Position numbers and translations under genes: made by a program | From: LMUY01 sp965199005 | GTDB taxonomy: Bacteria; Pseudomonadota; Alphaproteobacteria; Acetobacterales; Acetobacteraceae | Assembly: GCA_965199005.1 (NCBI GenBank) | Contig: CBDAQK010000001.1 | Coordinates: 1,054,001-1,118,000, forward strand | Reading direction: 5' to 3' | DNA length: 64,000 nucleotides | Part shown: piece by piece, positions 8,391 through 17,434 of the stretch | Layout: each line of letters opens with the position of its first letter | Numbering within the stretch: position 1 is the first letter of the stretch | The notes under the pieces: model-generated | What the model was told of the DNA's origin: nothing | The model's input: only the letters and a program-made list of their open reading frames with translations | The model's database searches: none

Positions 8391-9224
8391 TCATCCCTTC
8401 ACTGCGCCGGATGTCAGTCCCGCCACCACGTAGCGCTGCGCCAGCAGCACCAGCAGCACGATCGGAACCAGTTGAATCGTGGCGGCCGCGAACAGCACGC
8501 CCCAGTCGACGCCGTCCACCGCGCCGAGCATTTCGCTCACCAGCATGGGCGCGGTCTTTGCGCGCGTACTCGTGAAGATGAAGGCGAACAGAAACTCGTT
8601 CCAGGCGAACACCACGACGAAGATCGCGACTGCCAGAAGCCCCTGCACGGCCAATGGAAAGACGATGCGCAGCAGCAGCTGACCGGGGCCGGCGCCATCG
8701 ATCAATGCGGCCTCCTCCAACTCATGGGGGATTTGGTCGATGAACGTCTTCATGATGATCGTGCCCAGCGACACGAACAAAGCCGAATATAGAATGATCA
8801 GCAGGATCCGCGTATCGTTCAGACCCAGCCAGTTCACCACGGGAAATAGCGGTAGCACCAGCACGATGGGCGGTAGCAGCCGCATGCCCAGCATGAGCAT
8901 GGCCGAAGCCGCCAAGATCCGGCTGCGCACCCGCGAATAGACATAGCCTGCCAGGAGGCTCGCCAGCACAGACAGAAGCGTGGCGCCCACCGTCACGACC
9001 AAACTGTTCAAAAGGCTCTGCGTGAAATCCGGCCAGCGGTCCCACAATGCTGCGTAGTTGCGCAGCGTCGGCATGACCAGGAACCGGGGCGGATCGGCGA
9101 AGATGTCGCGCGGCGACTTCACGGAGGCGGATACGACCAACAGGATCGGCAACATGGACCATGCCAGCACCACCAGCGCCGCCCCTGCCCGCAGCACCGC
9201 CGCGCCATGCATGCGCCTAGCCAT
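8391..9224 (-). CDS. Carbohydrate ABC transporter permease (MalG type)
   Basis: This 277-residue inner-membrane protein has six predicted transmembrane segments, the first near residues 12-32. The EAA loop EEAALIDGAGPGQLLLRIVFPL (about residues 170-190) is the contact for the ATPase. It overlaps the upstream permease gene by 8 bp, so the two are translated together. It forms the second half of the heterodimeric channel for the periplasmic binding protein at 5140. Its ATPase is not encoded in the window. Confidence 0.9.
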   Translation of the reverse strand: MARRMHGAAVLRAGAALVVLAWSMLPILLVVSASVKSPRDIFADPPRFLVMPTLRNYAALWDRWPDFTQSLLNSLVVTVGATLLSVLASLLAGYVYSRVRSRILAASAMLMLGMRLLPPIVLVLPLFPVVNWLGLNDTRILLIILYSALFVSLGTIIMKTFIDQIPHELEEAALIDGAGPGQLLLRIVFPLAVQGLLAVAIFVVVFAWNEFLFAFIFTSTRAKTAPMLVSEMLGAVDGVDWGVLFAAATIQLVPIVLLVLLAQRYVVAGLTSGAVKG

Positions 9225-10080
9225 TGGCCATCTGGGACTGGATGCGGCGTAAGTAGAACCACGCCAGCATCACCGAACCGACCACCAACAGCCACCCAGT
9301 GGCCGAACCGGCGCCGACATCGTCGTAGCTGAACGCCTCTTTGTAGAGATAGACGGCCAGCGTTTCCGTCAGCCGCGCCGGGCCGCCCGCAGTCAGCAGC
9401 CATACCTCGGAGAACATGCGCAGTGCGAACACCAGCCGGAATAAGATCGCCACCAGGATCGTCGGCAGCAGCAATGGCAGGGTGATGGCGCAGAACTGGC
9501 GAAACGGCCCGGCCCCGTCAATCGCGGCTGCCTCGTACAGGCTGGCATCCAGGCCCAAACGTGCCGAATACAACAGGATGGAGCTAAACGGCAGGTGCAG
9601 CCAAATGCTGATCACCCCAATCAACACGAGACCCGCTATGGGCGAGCCGGACCAGTCGAGCGGCGGTAGCCCGAGCAGATCGAGCCAATGTGAAAACAGC
9701 CCGATGGTGGGGTCCATGGCGTATTTCCAGGTGGTCACCGCGACCACCTCACTAATGGCATAAGGTGCGAGCATCAGCGCAATGAGTACCTTCTGCAGCG
9801 GCACCCCGGCCGCGAACAAGCAAGCGATCCCCAGCGCCAATGCCAGCTCGATATAAACGACGGCGTTGACGAGGATGAAACTGTTCAGCAGCGCCACGCG
9901 GAATTGCGGGTCGCTCAGCACCGTGACGTAGTTGTGCAATCCAACCCAGATGGTGGGATGGCCGAGCCCGGTCTGCATGAAGCTGAGCCACAGTACGGCG
10001 ATGCTGGGCAGCCCGATCGTCACCAGCAGCAGCAACTGGGCGGGCGCGACCATCGCGAAGTGGATCGGCCGCGCCTGCAT
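9217..10080 (-). CDS. Carbohydrate ABC transporter permease (MalF type)
   Basis: This 287-residue permease has six hydrophobic segments and the EAA motif YEAAAIDGAGPFRQFCAITLP around residues 185-205. A GGAGGGA ribosome binding site precedes the ATG at 10080. It heads the minus-strand unit permease-permease-enolase-aldolase. The 16-bp direct repeat at 10100-10115 lies just upstream and is a candidate operator. By family knowledge it would pair with the MalG-type neighbour and use a separate MsmK/UgpC-like ATPase supplied from elsewhere. Confidence 0.9.
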   Translation of the reverse strand: MQARPIHFAMVAPAQLLLLVTIGLPSIAVLWLSFMQTGLGHPTIWVGLHNYVTVLSDPQFRVALLNSFILVNAVVYIELALALGIACLFAAGVPLQKVLIALMLAPYAISEVVAVTTWKYAMDPTIGLFSHWLDLLGLPPLDWSGSPIAGLVLIGVISIWLHLPFSSILLYSARLGLDASLYEAAAIDGAGPFRQFCAITLPLLLPTILVAILFRLVFALRMFSEVWLLTAGGPARLTETLAVYLYKEAFSYDDVGAGSATGWLLVVGSVMLAWFYLRRIQSQMANG

Positions 10081-10099
10081 CGTTTTCCCTCCGCCCCAA

Positions 10100-10115
10100 G
10101 CTTATCAGCTTATCA
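10100..10115. promoter_or_regulatory. Tandem 8-bp repeat upstream of permease operon
   Basis: GCTTATCA occurs twice in direct tandem, 20 bp upstream of the MalF-type permease start. Read on the minus strand it gives TGATAAGCTGATAAGC, which contains the GCTGATA half-site also present in the promoter at 5091-5097. It may be the operator through which one GntR regulator controls both halves of the split importer. No biochemical support is visible. Confidence 0.3.
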
Positions 10116-10218
10116 TAGAAGTTGACCGGCAAAAGTCCACACCTTTGCTCTATTGCTCCGGCGCGAGGGCTCTATCGGATTGCGTCGGACGTTCCACGGG
10201 ACGTGGCATCCAGGCGCA

Positions 10219-11607
10219 TTACGCCCGCACTGGTGCGCCCGCCCCTGTCGCGCCGCGCGACACGCTGATCACCGCGCCCAGTAGCGCAATCGCTGCCCCA
10301 ACCTCCAGGCACGTCACCGCCCCCGCACTGCCACGCAGCCCGAAGATCAGCGCCACGGCCGCCGTGCCGAGCGACCAGCCCAACGTGCGGGCCACGGCCA
10401 GCATCCCACTCGCGGCCCCGTTGCGGCTCGGTGGTCCAGCCGTCATCAGCGTCAAATTGTTGGGCGTCTGATAGAACCCGAACCCGATCCCGCAAATACC
10501 CATGCGCCACGCGACATCCCAATCCGCAGGGGCCGCGGGCATCATGGCCAGAAGTACCAGCCCGGTCGACATTATCAGCAGCCCGATGCTGCCCAGCACC
10601 GCGGCCGGGAAGCGTGCCGACAGGCGCCCCGCAACCGGTGCGGCCACTGCGACCAGCAACGGCCACGGCGTCACGAGCAATCCGCTCGCCACCGCCGACC
10701 GGTGCATCACCGACTGGAACAGAAACGGCAGCGACACGTAGGCTAGGATTTGCGCGGCGTAGGAGCACATGGACGTCATTACCGACAGGGCGAAGAGCGG
10801 GATGCGGAGGAGGTCGAGCGGCAGCAGCGGCTCCTGCTTGCTGGCCTGCTGCCACACCAGCAGGCCGCCGCATAGCAGCCCCACCACCAGCTCCGCCACC
10901 GCGATCCCGCGATCCGTGCCGCCCAGCCCGTTCACGCCCGTCACCACCAGCCCAAGTGCCACCGCGCTCAGCACCGCGCCCGCGAGGTCCAGCCCGCGCG
11001 GCCGGGGTTGGTCGGCCGGTGCCACGCGAAGGAACAGCGGCAACGCAGCCAGCCCGAGCGGCACGTTGACCAGGAACAGCCACGGCCACGTCGCCACCGA
11101 GAGGATCAGCGCGCCAATGCTGGGCCCGAGCGCCGCCGAGATCGCCACGGCGAGCGCGGTGGTCGCGAAGGCGCGGCCGAGCATCGCGCGGGGATAGATG
11201 ATCCGCACCATGGCGCCGCCCAACGCTGCCATGCAGGCCCCGCCGATCCCCTGAACCAGCCTGGCGGCAACCAACACCGCCAGCGTGGGCGACAGCGCAC
11301 AGGCGAGCGAGGCGATCGTGAACAAGGCAAGGCCGAAGGCGTAGACCCGCTTCAAGCCGATCGACTCGCCCAGAGCCGAAGCCGGCAGCAAGCAGACGGC
11401 CGTTGCCAGGGTATAGATATTCACCACCCACACGGTCGCGGCATCGGACGCATGCAAATCATGCGCGATGGTCGGCAGGGCGATGTTGGCGATGGCGGCG
11501 TCCAGCCCGGCCAGAATGGTTCCTAGGATCAGGCACGTCATCACCAACGGGCGTCTTGTGTCGCTCCCAGGGCCGCTCCAACCGTCGCTCATTCCACTCG
11601 ATCCCAT
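10219..11607 (-). CDS. DHA2-family MFS multidrug exporter (EmrB/QacA type)
   Basis: The 462-residue integral membrane protein has about 14 hydrophobic segments. The N-terminal segment LDAAIANIALPTIAHDL (about residues 34-50) is the family D-motif helix, and RLVQGIGGACMAALGGAMV near 120-138 matches motif C-type glycine-rich antiporter helices. Such proteins export drugs or metabolites using the proton gradient. The start could also be ATG 11592. It stands divergently, 314 bp from the S9 peptidase gene, with no partner membrane-fusion protein nearby. A long overlapping reading frame in another frame is only a shadow. Confidence 0.88.
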   Translation of the reverse strand: MGSSGMSDGWSGPGSDTRRPLVMTCLILGTILAGLDAAIANIALPTIAHDLHASDAATVWVVNIYTLATAVCLLPASALGESIGLKRVYAFGLALFTIASLACALSPTLAVLVAARLVQGIGGACMAALGGAMVRIIYPRAMLGRAFATTALAVAISAALGPSIGALILSVATWPWLFLVNVPLGLAALPLFLRVAPADQPRPRGLDLAGAVLSAVALGLVVTGVNGLGGTDRGIAVAELVVGLLCGGLLVWQQASKQEPLLPLDLLRIPLFALSVMTSMCSYAAQILAYVSLPFLFQSVMHRSAVASGLLVTPWPLLVAVAAPVAGRLSARFPAAVLGSIGLLIMSTGLVLLAMMPAAPADWDVAWRMGICGIGFGFYQTPNNLTLMTAGPPSRNGAASGMLAVARTLGWSLGTAAVALIFGLRGSAGAVTCLEVGAAIALLGAVISVSRGATGAGAPVRA

Positions 11608-11921
11608 CTAAAACCGCCTACGGACGCGTGACCGCCGTACCGATCTCCCGCTCTGGGGCAATCGCATTGGAGCAAAGGAGGCGGAAACCGGCTGGAACGC
11701 CTTGGTATGCTCCCGCTCGCAGCTCGGCCCAGAGTGCCCTGCCGGACCAAAGCCACGCTCTGCCACACCCTCCAGTGCGGCAAGAACCCAGGCACATGCA
11801 TCCCCACCAACCAGATATGCTGCACCTGCGCAAGGCGTTGCGGTTGACGGATGGCATAGCGCCACCCGAGAACCGCGTAGCCCGGCGACTGGACCTCGCC
11901 GCCCTAGAAAGGAGATGCCCT
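11608..11921. other. Intergenic region without recognisable gene
   Basis: These 314 bp separate two divergent genes. Open frames run through it in both directions as upstream extensions of the flanking genes, but none has a ribosome binding site or recognisable protein. An AAAGGAGA box at about 11908-11915 belongs to the peptidase start. It presumably holds both promoters. Confidence 0.5.
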
Positions 11922-13895
11922 GTGCCCCGGCCCATGACCCCGCAGGATGTGTTCGCCTTCCGCAGCGTTTCCGACCCGCACATATCGGCCGATGGCAGCC
12001 GCATCGTCGCCACCATCACCCGGCGGGACATCCTGACGGACCGGCGCATCGCCACCCTGGTCGAATCACGGGACCGGACGAGCTGGGCCGACATGCCTGA
12101 TACGGAGGGCGTGAGCCTCGCGCGTCTGGCCCGGGATGGCCGTCTCGCCCTCCTGCGCCGCCAGAACGGGCGCAGCCTGGTCGTGGTGGAGGACACATCC
12201 GGCTGGAAGACCCTGCACGACTCCGCCACCCCCCTCCGCGAACTGGCGTGGTCCCCGGACGGCACCACCCTTGCCTTCCAGCAGCGCATCGATGCCGCCC
12301 TGCCAGCCTGGCTTGGCTTTTCCGACCCGCCCGAGGGGGCCGTCTGGGCCGAACGCCCCCGCCACAGCGACCGGCTGATCTACCGCCACGACGCGGCCGG
12401 CGAGCTGCCGGACTCCGTGTTCCACACCTTCGTCGTCGCCGCGGATGGCGCGTCCCCTGCCCGGCAACTGACGCAGGGTCCGTGGCATAGCGGCATGATG
12501 CACCACGTGGCGCCGGGCCTGGTCTTCACGCCGGACGGGACGGAACTGCTGCTGACCGGCACCCAGCGCGCCGATTGGGATGAAGCACCAAACGACGTGG
12601 ACATTCACGCACTGCGCCTCGCCGACGGCAGGGTACGCCGCATGACCGACATCGCCGGCCCCACCGCGCACCCGGCTCCCTCCCCGGATGGCACGCTGCT
12701 GGCCTTTACCGCGGTGCACGAGCGAGGGCTTAGCCATCAGTTGCGCCGCCTCTACGTCGTTCCCACCGCAGGCGGTGTGCCACGCGAGGTGCTGCCCGGC
12801 TTCAATCGCAGCATTGGCGAGATTGACTGGACCGAGGACGGCGCCGCGCTGCTGGTGTCCTATGACGACCCCGGCTGCTCGCATATCGCCCGCGTGGCAC
12901 TGGATGGCACGCTGAGCGTGCTGGCGCGTGACGCCAGCGCCGGCGGGATAGAGGCAGCCTATGCCGGCAGCAGCTTCTGTGCCGCAGGGGAAGGCACGCT
13001 GGTCTATGTGCAGACCGCCGCCGATGTGCCAAGCGAGGTGGCGCTGATCGCCCCTGGCCAGGTTCCTGCCACGCTCACCCGACTCAATGCGGATGTAGCG
13101 GCAAAATTGGGGGGTTTCGTTCCCGCCGAGAGCTTCTGGGTCGCGGGTGGGGAGGGCCGCCAGGTGCAGTGTTGGCTGCTCCGGCCGCCAGGGCCAGGGC
13201 CGCACCCGCTGGTGCTGAACATCCATGGTGGCCCATTCGCCCAGTGGGGAGACCGATTTTCCATCAAGCACCAGGCGTTCGTCGGCGCCGGGTATGCCGT
13301 GCTCTACGCCAATCCCGCCGGCTCGAGCGGATATGGCGAGGATTTCGCCAACGCGCTGCACGACCGCTTTCCCGGGCCGGATTTCGACGATTTGATTGCG
13401 GCCCTGGACGAAGCCGCCGCGCGGCCCGGCATTGATCCGGATAATCTCTTCATCACCGGCGCCAGTGGCGGCGGCGTGCTGACGCTATGGGGCGTCACCC
13501 ACACGCGGCGGTTCCGGGCGGCCGTGGCGATCAAGCCCGTCGTGGATTGGCAGAGCTGGGTGCTCATCTCCGATATCGGCCCTTCGGTCGGCCGTCGCTG
13601 GATGGGCGGCTCGCTTCCCTGGGAAGCGCCGGAGAAATATCGCGCCCGCTCGCCACTCGCCCATGCACAGCACGCCAGCACGCCCACGCTGCTGATGGCC
13701 GGGGAGGCCGATAGCCGCACGCCGATGAGCGAGACGCTGCAGATGTACGGCGCCCTTCGGCTGGCCGGAGTCGACGCCCACCTGTTGCGTTTCCCGGGCG
13801 TCAGCCACAGCGCGGGCGTGATGCGGCCCTCGTTGTATGCGGCGGAATTAAGCGCCACGATCGGGTGGTTCGACCGGCATAGGAGAGACCAGTGA
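11922..13895 (+). CDS. S9-family (prolyl oligopeptidase-type) serine peptidase
   Basis: The GTG at 11922 is chosen because AAAGGAGA lies 7 bases upstream and family homology begins at MTPQDVFAFRSVSDPHIS; the longer frame upstream is non-coding. The product has 657 residues. An N-terminal beta-propeller (PDGT and WSPDGT repeats) is followed by an alpha/beta-hydrolase domain with HGGPFAQWG (oxyanion), Ser515 in GASGGG, Asp597 in GEADSRTP and His629 in GVSHS. It has no signal peptide and should be a cytoplasmic acyl-peptidase or dipeptidyl-type enzyme. Its stop overlaps the start of the gamma-glutamyltransferase-like gene. Confidence 0.9.
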   Translation: MPRPMTPQDVFAFRSVSDPHISADGSRIVATITRRDILTDRRIATLVESRDRTSWADMPDTEGVSLARLARDGRLALLRRQNGRSLVVVEDTSGWKTLHDSATPLRELAWSPDGTTLAFQQRIDAALPAWLGFSDPPEGAVWAERPRHSDRLIYRHDAAGELPDSVFHTFVVAADGASPARQLTQGPWHSGMMHHVAPGLVFTPDGTELLLTGTQRADWDEAPNDVDIHALRLADGRVRRMTDIAGPTAHPAPSPDGTLLAFTAVHERGLSHQLRRLYVVPTAGGVPREVLPGFNRSIGEIDWTEDGAALLVSYDDPGCSHIARVALDGTLSVLARDASAGGIEAAYAGSSFCAAGEGTLVYVQTAADVPSEVALIAPGQVPATLTRLNADVAAKLGGFVPAESFWVAGGEGRQVQCWLLRPPGPGPHPLVLNIHGGPFAQWGDRFSIKHQAFVGAGYAVLYANPAGSSGYGEDFANALHDRFPGPDFDDLIAALDEAAARPGIDPDNLFITGASGGGVLTLWGVTHTRRFRAAVAIKPVVDWQSWVLISDIGPSVGRRWMGGSLPWEAPEKYRARSPLAHAQHASTPTLLMAGEADSRTPMSETLQMYGALRLAGVDAHLLRFPGVSHSAGVMRPSLYAAELSATIGWFDRHRRDQ

Positions 13896-15532
13896 CCAAG
13901 CCCGCACGCAGACTGCCTGTCCCCAATGCCATGATCGTGGCGCCGCAGCCCGAGGCGGCCAATGCGGGTACCGAAGTGCTCGCGAATGGTGGCAACGCCA
14001 TGGATGCTGCCCTTGCCTGCGCGCTCGTCCAAGGCGTGGTCGATCCGATCATGTGCGGGATCGGCGGATTTGGCATCATGCATGTCTACGACCCGGCGAC
14101 GAAACGGCAGACCGTCTTCACCGGCCTTGGCGCCTGCCCGCTCTCCGCCACGCCCGACATGTGGGCCGACATCTATCTCGGCGAAACCACGGATGGCTTC
14201 GGCTTCATCGTCAAGGACTACCTGAACGAAACCGGTGCGGCGGCCGTTTCGACACCGCCAATCCTGCGCCTCTTTGAAGCCGCCCATAAGGGCTTCGGCA
14301 GGCTCGGCTGGGCCGACCTGTTCCAGCAGGCCATCGAAGTGGCGCGCGAGGGCTGGCTCGTCAGGCCGCACGTCTACACCGTCTTCATGCAGGACGAGAC
14401 GAAGTACGGCCGGATGACCTTCGGCAAGAAGCTTTCGCTCACCGGAGACGGGCGGCGGCTCTACGTCGACATTGACGGGCAGCCCAAGCGCCAAGGGGCG
14501 CGGATCGTCAATCCGGGCCTCGCCGAGACACTCGGCGTGATCGCCAGCGAGGGCGGCGATGCCCTCTACACCGGCTCGATCGCCACGCATCTGATCGCCG
14601 AGATCAAGGCACATGGCGGCCTGCTCTCGCGCGACGATCTGGCGGCCTGCCAGGCCGAGATACAGCCGCCGCTGGATGTGCTTTACCGCGGCCGCCGGGT
14701 TTCGACCGCACCAACCCCAGGCGGCGGCCTGTACGTGGCGCAAATCCTGAAGGTACTGGAGCGATTTGACCTCGTCTCCCTGGGGCACAACTCGCCCGAA
14801 TACATCCGGGTCCTCGCGGAGGCGATGAAGATCGCCGGGAGTGATAAGGACCGTTACGTCGCCGATCCCAGGTTTGTCGACGTCCCGACCGAACGCCTGC
14901 TATCGGACGACTATGCTGCAGCGTGCGCCGCCCGCATCCGTCGCGGCGAGAAGACGGACCTCACCCGGGATAGTCACCCCGAGTCCAAGCACACCACGCA
15001 TGTTTCCTGCATCGACTCCAACGGCCTGATCGTGTCGATGACGCACACGCTGGGGAACCCGTCCGGCTTCATCGCTGATGGCACCGGGTTCATGATGAAC
15101 GGCGCGATGAGCACCTTCGATCCCCGTCCGGGCCGGGTCCATTCCGTGGCACCCGGCAAGCGGCGCCACTCCACCATGACTCCCACCATCGTTTTCGAGG
15201 AGGACCGCCCCGTTATGACGCTCGGGGCGCCCGGTGCGTCTTGGATTGGGCCGGGCGTGCTACAGGTGATGATCAATGTCCTCGACTGGGGCATGGGCAT
15301 GCAGGAAGCGATCATGGCCCCCCGCGCCGTCGCCACCTCGAACGCCATTGACATCTCGAACCGCATTCCCCGCCGGACGCAGCGGCAACTCGCGGAACTT
15401 GGCTATGAGGTGCGCCGCAGCCACCTCTCATACGCCTTTTCAGGCGTGCATGGCATCACGCTGTGGTCCGGCGCCCTTGAGGGTGGCGCGGATCCGCAGC
15501 GCGACGGGATGGCTGTGGGCGTAACAGTCTGA
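13892..15532 (+). CDS. Gamma-glutamyltransferase-like Ntn hydrolase
   Basis: It starts with GTG at 13892, overlapping the peptidase stop by 4 bases. The 546-residue proenzyme family cleaves itself before a threonine: here KHTTHVSC with Thr368 as predicted nucleophile, followed by NGLIVSMTHTLG. The N-terminal ANGGNAMDAALAC and CGIGGFGIM segments and the late GAPGASWIGPGVLQ glycine stretch are typical. It removes gamma-glutamyl groups from glutathione or related amides. No signal peptide is visible, unlike the periplasmic E. coli enzyme, so it belongs to the cytosolic GGT-like branch. Coupling to the peptidase suggests a joint peptide-degradation role. Confidence 0.9.
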   Translation: MTKPARRLPVPNAMIVAPQPEAANAGTEVLANGGNAMDAALACALVQGVVDPIMCGIGGFGIMHVYDPATKRQTVFTGLGACPLSATPDMWADIYLGETTDGFGFIVKDYLNETGAAAVSTPPILRLFEAAHKGFGRLGWADLFQQAIEVAREGWLVRPHVYTVFMQDETKYGRMTFGKKLSLTGDGRRLYVDIDGQPKRQGARIVNPGLAETLGVIASEGGDALYTGSIATHLIAEIKAHGGLLSRDDLAACQAEIQPPLDVLYRGRRVSTAPTPGGGLYVAQILKVLERFDLVSLGHNSPEYIRVLAEAMKIAGSDKDRYVADPRFVDVPTERLLSDDYAAACAARIRRGEKTDLTRDSHPESKHTTHVSCIDSNGLIVSMTHTLGNPSGFIADGTGFMMNGAMSTFDPRPGRVHSVAPGKRRHSTMTPTIVFEEDRPVMTLGAPGASWIGPGVLQVMINVLDWGMGMQEAIMAPRAVATSNAIDISNRIPRRTQRQLAELGYEVRRSHLSYAFSGVHGITLWSGALEGGADPQRDGMAVGVTV

Positions 15533-15598
15533 CCTGACGCCCTCTGCACCGTGCACGGGGAGGTCGTATAACAAGAAGCAACTGTATAGGAACTTCCG

Positions 15599-15769
15599 AT
15601 GCCCATGACACTCTCTTCCGCGCGCATCCTTCCGGATGACGGGATGGCGGGCAGCCTCGTTGGCCGGGTGTGGAGACCCGATCTCGCCGGCCCCTCCGTC
15701 GTTGCCGTACGCGAGAGCGGCGTCTTCGACATAACGACCATCTTTCGAAGCGGTAGGAGGAGTGGCTGA
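15599..15769 (+). pseudogene. 5' remnant of fumarylacetoacetate-hydrolase-family gene
   Basis: From an ATG at 15599, 56 codons read LVGRVWRPDLAGPSVVAV followed by RESGVFDIT. This is the usual N-terminus of Acetobacteraceae FAH-family proteins, which are normally around 390 residues. The match stops after about residue 48, and the frame ends at TGA 15769 inside sequence that belongs to a MarR gene. It is therefore a truncated remnant with no catalytic domain. The junction lies near 15740-15756. Confidence 0.6.
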
Positions 15770-15885
15770 GCCGGGCGATGACCGGCATCCTGCCGGAGCA
15801 CGAACTGACTCTGTTGTGTGACGCCGCCCGGCTGCTGGAACGCCTCGCCGACATGGCCAGTATCGAAGAACTCGAGGACGCCTGA
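15757..15885 (+). pseudogene. 3' remnant of MarR-family regulator gene
   Basis: In the frame ending at TGA 15885, about 42 codons read EEWLSRAMTGILPEHELTLL and then ARLLERLADMASIEELEDA. This resembles the C-terminal dimerisation helices of MarR repressors. The DNA-binding part is missing because the FAH remnant is joined directly upstream. It ends one base before the ATG of the MFS exporter, the normal MarR-exporter operon order, so the deletion likely removed that exporter's repressor. Confidence 0.6.
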
Positions 15886-15886
15886 C

Positions 15887-17410
15887 ATGAGCGAAGCAAC
15901 GATGGCATCACCGGGTATGCGGAATGGCAAGATCTCGCTTGTCGTCCCCCTCGTCATCGCGTGCGGCATGTTCATGTCGCAGCTTGATTCGACGATCATC
16001 GCGACGTCGATTCCGCAGATGGCGCGCAGCCTTGGCGTGGGTCCGCTGCAGTTGAATGTCGCGATAACATCGTATCTGATCACCCTCGCCGTCTTCATCC
16101 CGATCAGCGGGTGGGTCGCCGATCGATTCGGCCCGCGCCGTGTGTTCTGCATGGCGCTCATCCTGTTCACGGCCGGCTCCGTCCTCTGTGGTCTTTCGAC
16201 CAGCCTTGCCATGCTCGTCGCGACGCGCATCCTGCAAGGGCTCGGCGGCGCGATGATGACCCCGGTGGGCCGCCTGATCCTGATCCGGTCGTTTCCAAAA
16301 GACCAACTCATCACGGCGATGAACTACGTTTCCATCCCGGCGCTGATCGGCCCAACGATGGGACCGCTCGTGGGTGGGCTGCTGACGACCTATATGTCGT
16401 GGCGGTGGATTTTCTACATCAACGTGCCGATCGGACTGCTCGGCGTATTGGCAACGCAACGATTCATCGCGGATTTCAGCGTTCCGCCGCCACCCAGGTT
16501 CGACTTTGGCGGGTTCATCATCGCCGGCTCCGGGCTTGGCCTGTTCGCCGTCGCAACCGAATATCTCGGACGGCACTTGATCCCAGCCGCAGCCGACGCC
16601 GGCCTCTTCGCAGGTGCGGTGACGCTGCTCCTGTTCTATGTTTGGCACGCGAAACGCGTTGCGGATCCCGTGCTGGACCTACGCTTGCTGCGCGTTCCAA
16701 GTTTCCGCGCGGCGACGCTTGCGGGGGGGCTGAGCCGATTTGCGGTAGGGGCGGTGCCATTCCTGCTTCCCCTGCTGCTGCAGGTTGGATTCGGCCTCGA
16801 TCCCCTGCATTCTGGCTTGCTGACCTTCGTGACCAGTCTGGGGGCGATGGTGAACAAGACGATCGTGCGCAAGGTTCTGCGGACGCTTGGATTTCGCCGT
16901 CTGCTCGCGAGCAATTGTGTTCTGCTTGGACTGATGATTTGTGGCCTCGCGATGTTCCGCGCCGATACGCCGCATCTGTTTATCTGGGCCTATCTCCTCG
17001 TCTTCGGCTTCGTCCGGTCCGTTCAGGTCACGAGCATCAACGCGCTCGGTTATACCGATCTCACGCCCGAGATCATGAGCAAGGGCACCAGCATCGCGAG
17101 CGTTGCGCAGCAGCTTTGCATGAGCCTCGGCGTGGCGGTCGGAGCGACCTTGCTTGCGCTGAGTGTCGGTGCATCCGGACACATCACAGCCGCGGCATTC
17201 CGGCCCGTGTTTCTGATTATCGGCGCGTTACCGGTACTCTCAATATTCGAATTCCTGAGCCTTGCGCCGGAAACCGGCGCCCAGGTCACGGGCCATCGCC
17301 TTCGCGTGCGGGTCGACCCGGGCACCACCAGGAGCGCGGGCCCGGCAGAAACCATCGTGCCGGGGCATCGATTGCCGGATCACGCCATCCACCACTCGCC
17401 GCGTCGTTGA
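15887..17410 (+). CDS. DHA2-family MFS exporter
   Basis: The 507-residue protein has about 14 transmembrane segments. The D-motif SQLDSTIIATSIPQMARSL lies at about residues 29-47, and GLGGAMMTPVGRLILIRSFP carries the motif C region. It would export a drug or metabolite by proton antiport. The normal family end is near VTGHR; about 35 additional residues (arginine and proline rich) continue into sequence shared with a Nudix remnant on the other strand, suggesting the original 3' end was altered by a rearrangement. Its upstream MarR repressor survives only as a fragment, so expression may be unregulated. Confidence 0.87.
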   Translation: MSEATMASPGMRNGKISLVVPLVIACGMFMSQLDSTIIATSIPQMARSLGVGPLQLNVAITSYLITLAVFIPISGWVADRFGPRRVFCMALILFTAGSVLCGLSTSLAMLVATRILQGLGGAMMTPVGRLILIRSFPKDQLITAMNYVSIPALIGPTMGPLVGGLLTTYMSWRWIFYINVPIGLLGVLATQRFIADFSVPPPPRFDFGGFIIAGSGLGLFAVATEYLGRHLIPAAADAGLFAGAVTLLLFYVWHAKRVADPVLDLRLLRVPSFRAATLAGGLSRFAVGAVPFLLPLLLQVGFGLDPLHSGLLTFVTSLGAMVNKTIVRKVLRTLGFRRLLASNCVLLGLMICGLAMFRADTPHLFIWAYLLVFGFVRSVQVTSINALGYTDLTPEIMSKGTSIASVAQQLCMSLGVAVGATLLALSVGASGHITAAAFRPVFLIIGALPVLSIFEFLSLAPETGAQVTGHRLRVRVDPGTTRSAGPAETIVPGHRLPDHAIHHSPRR

Positions 17411-17434
17411 ATTATAGGTCGGCGACGCAGAACT

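Noticed and set aside
10100..10115. Start of a CRISPR or tandem repeat array
   Set aside because: Only two 8-bp copies without spacers; more likely an operator.
10172..11431. 419-codon open frame on the minus strand
   Set aside because: Overlaps the MFS exporter in another frame and encodes Gly/Arg-rich sequence without membrane helices.
12066..13361. 431-codon open frame on the minus strand
   Set aside because: Antisense to the S9 peptidase; product is His/Gln-rich with no motif.
13304..14788. 494-codon open frame on the minus strand
   Set aside because: Antisense to the S9 peptidase and GGT-like genes; no recognisable domain.
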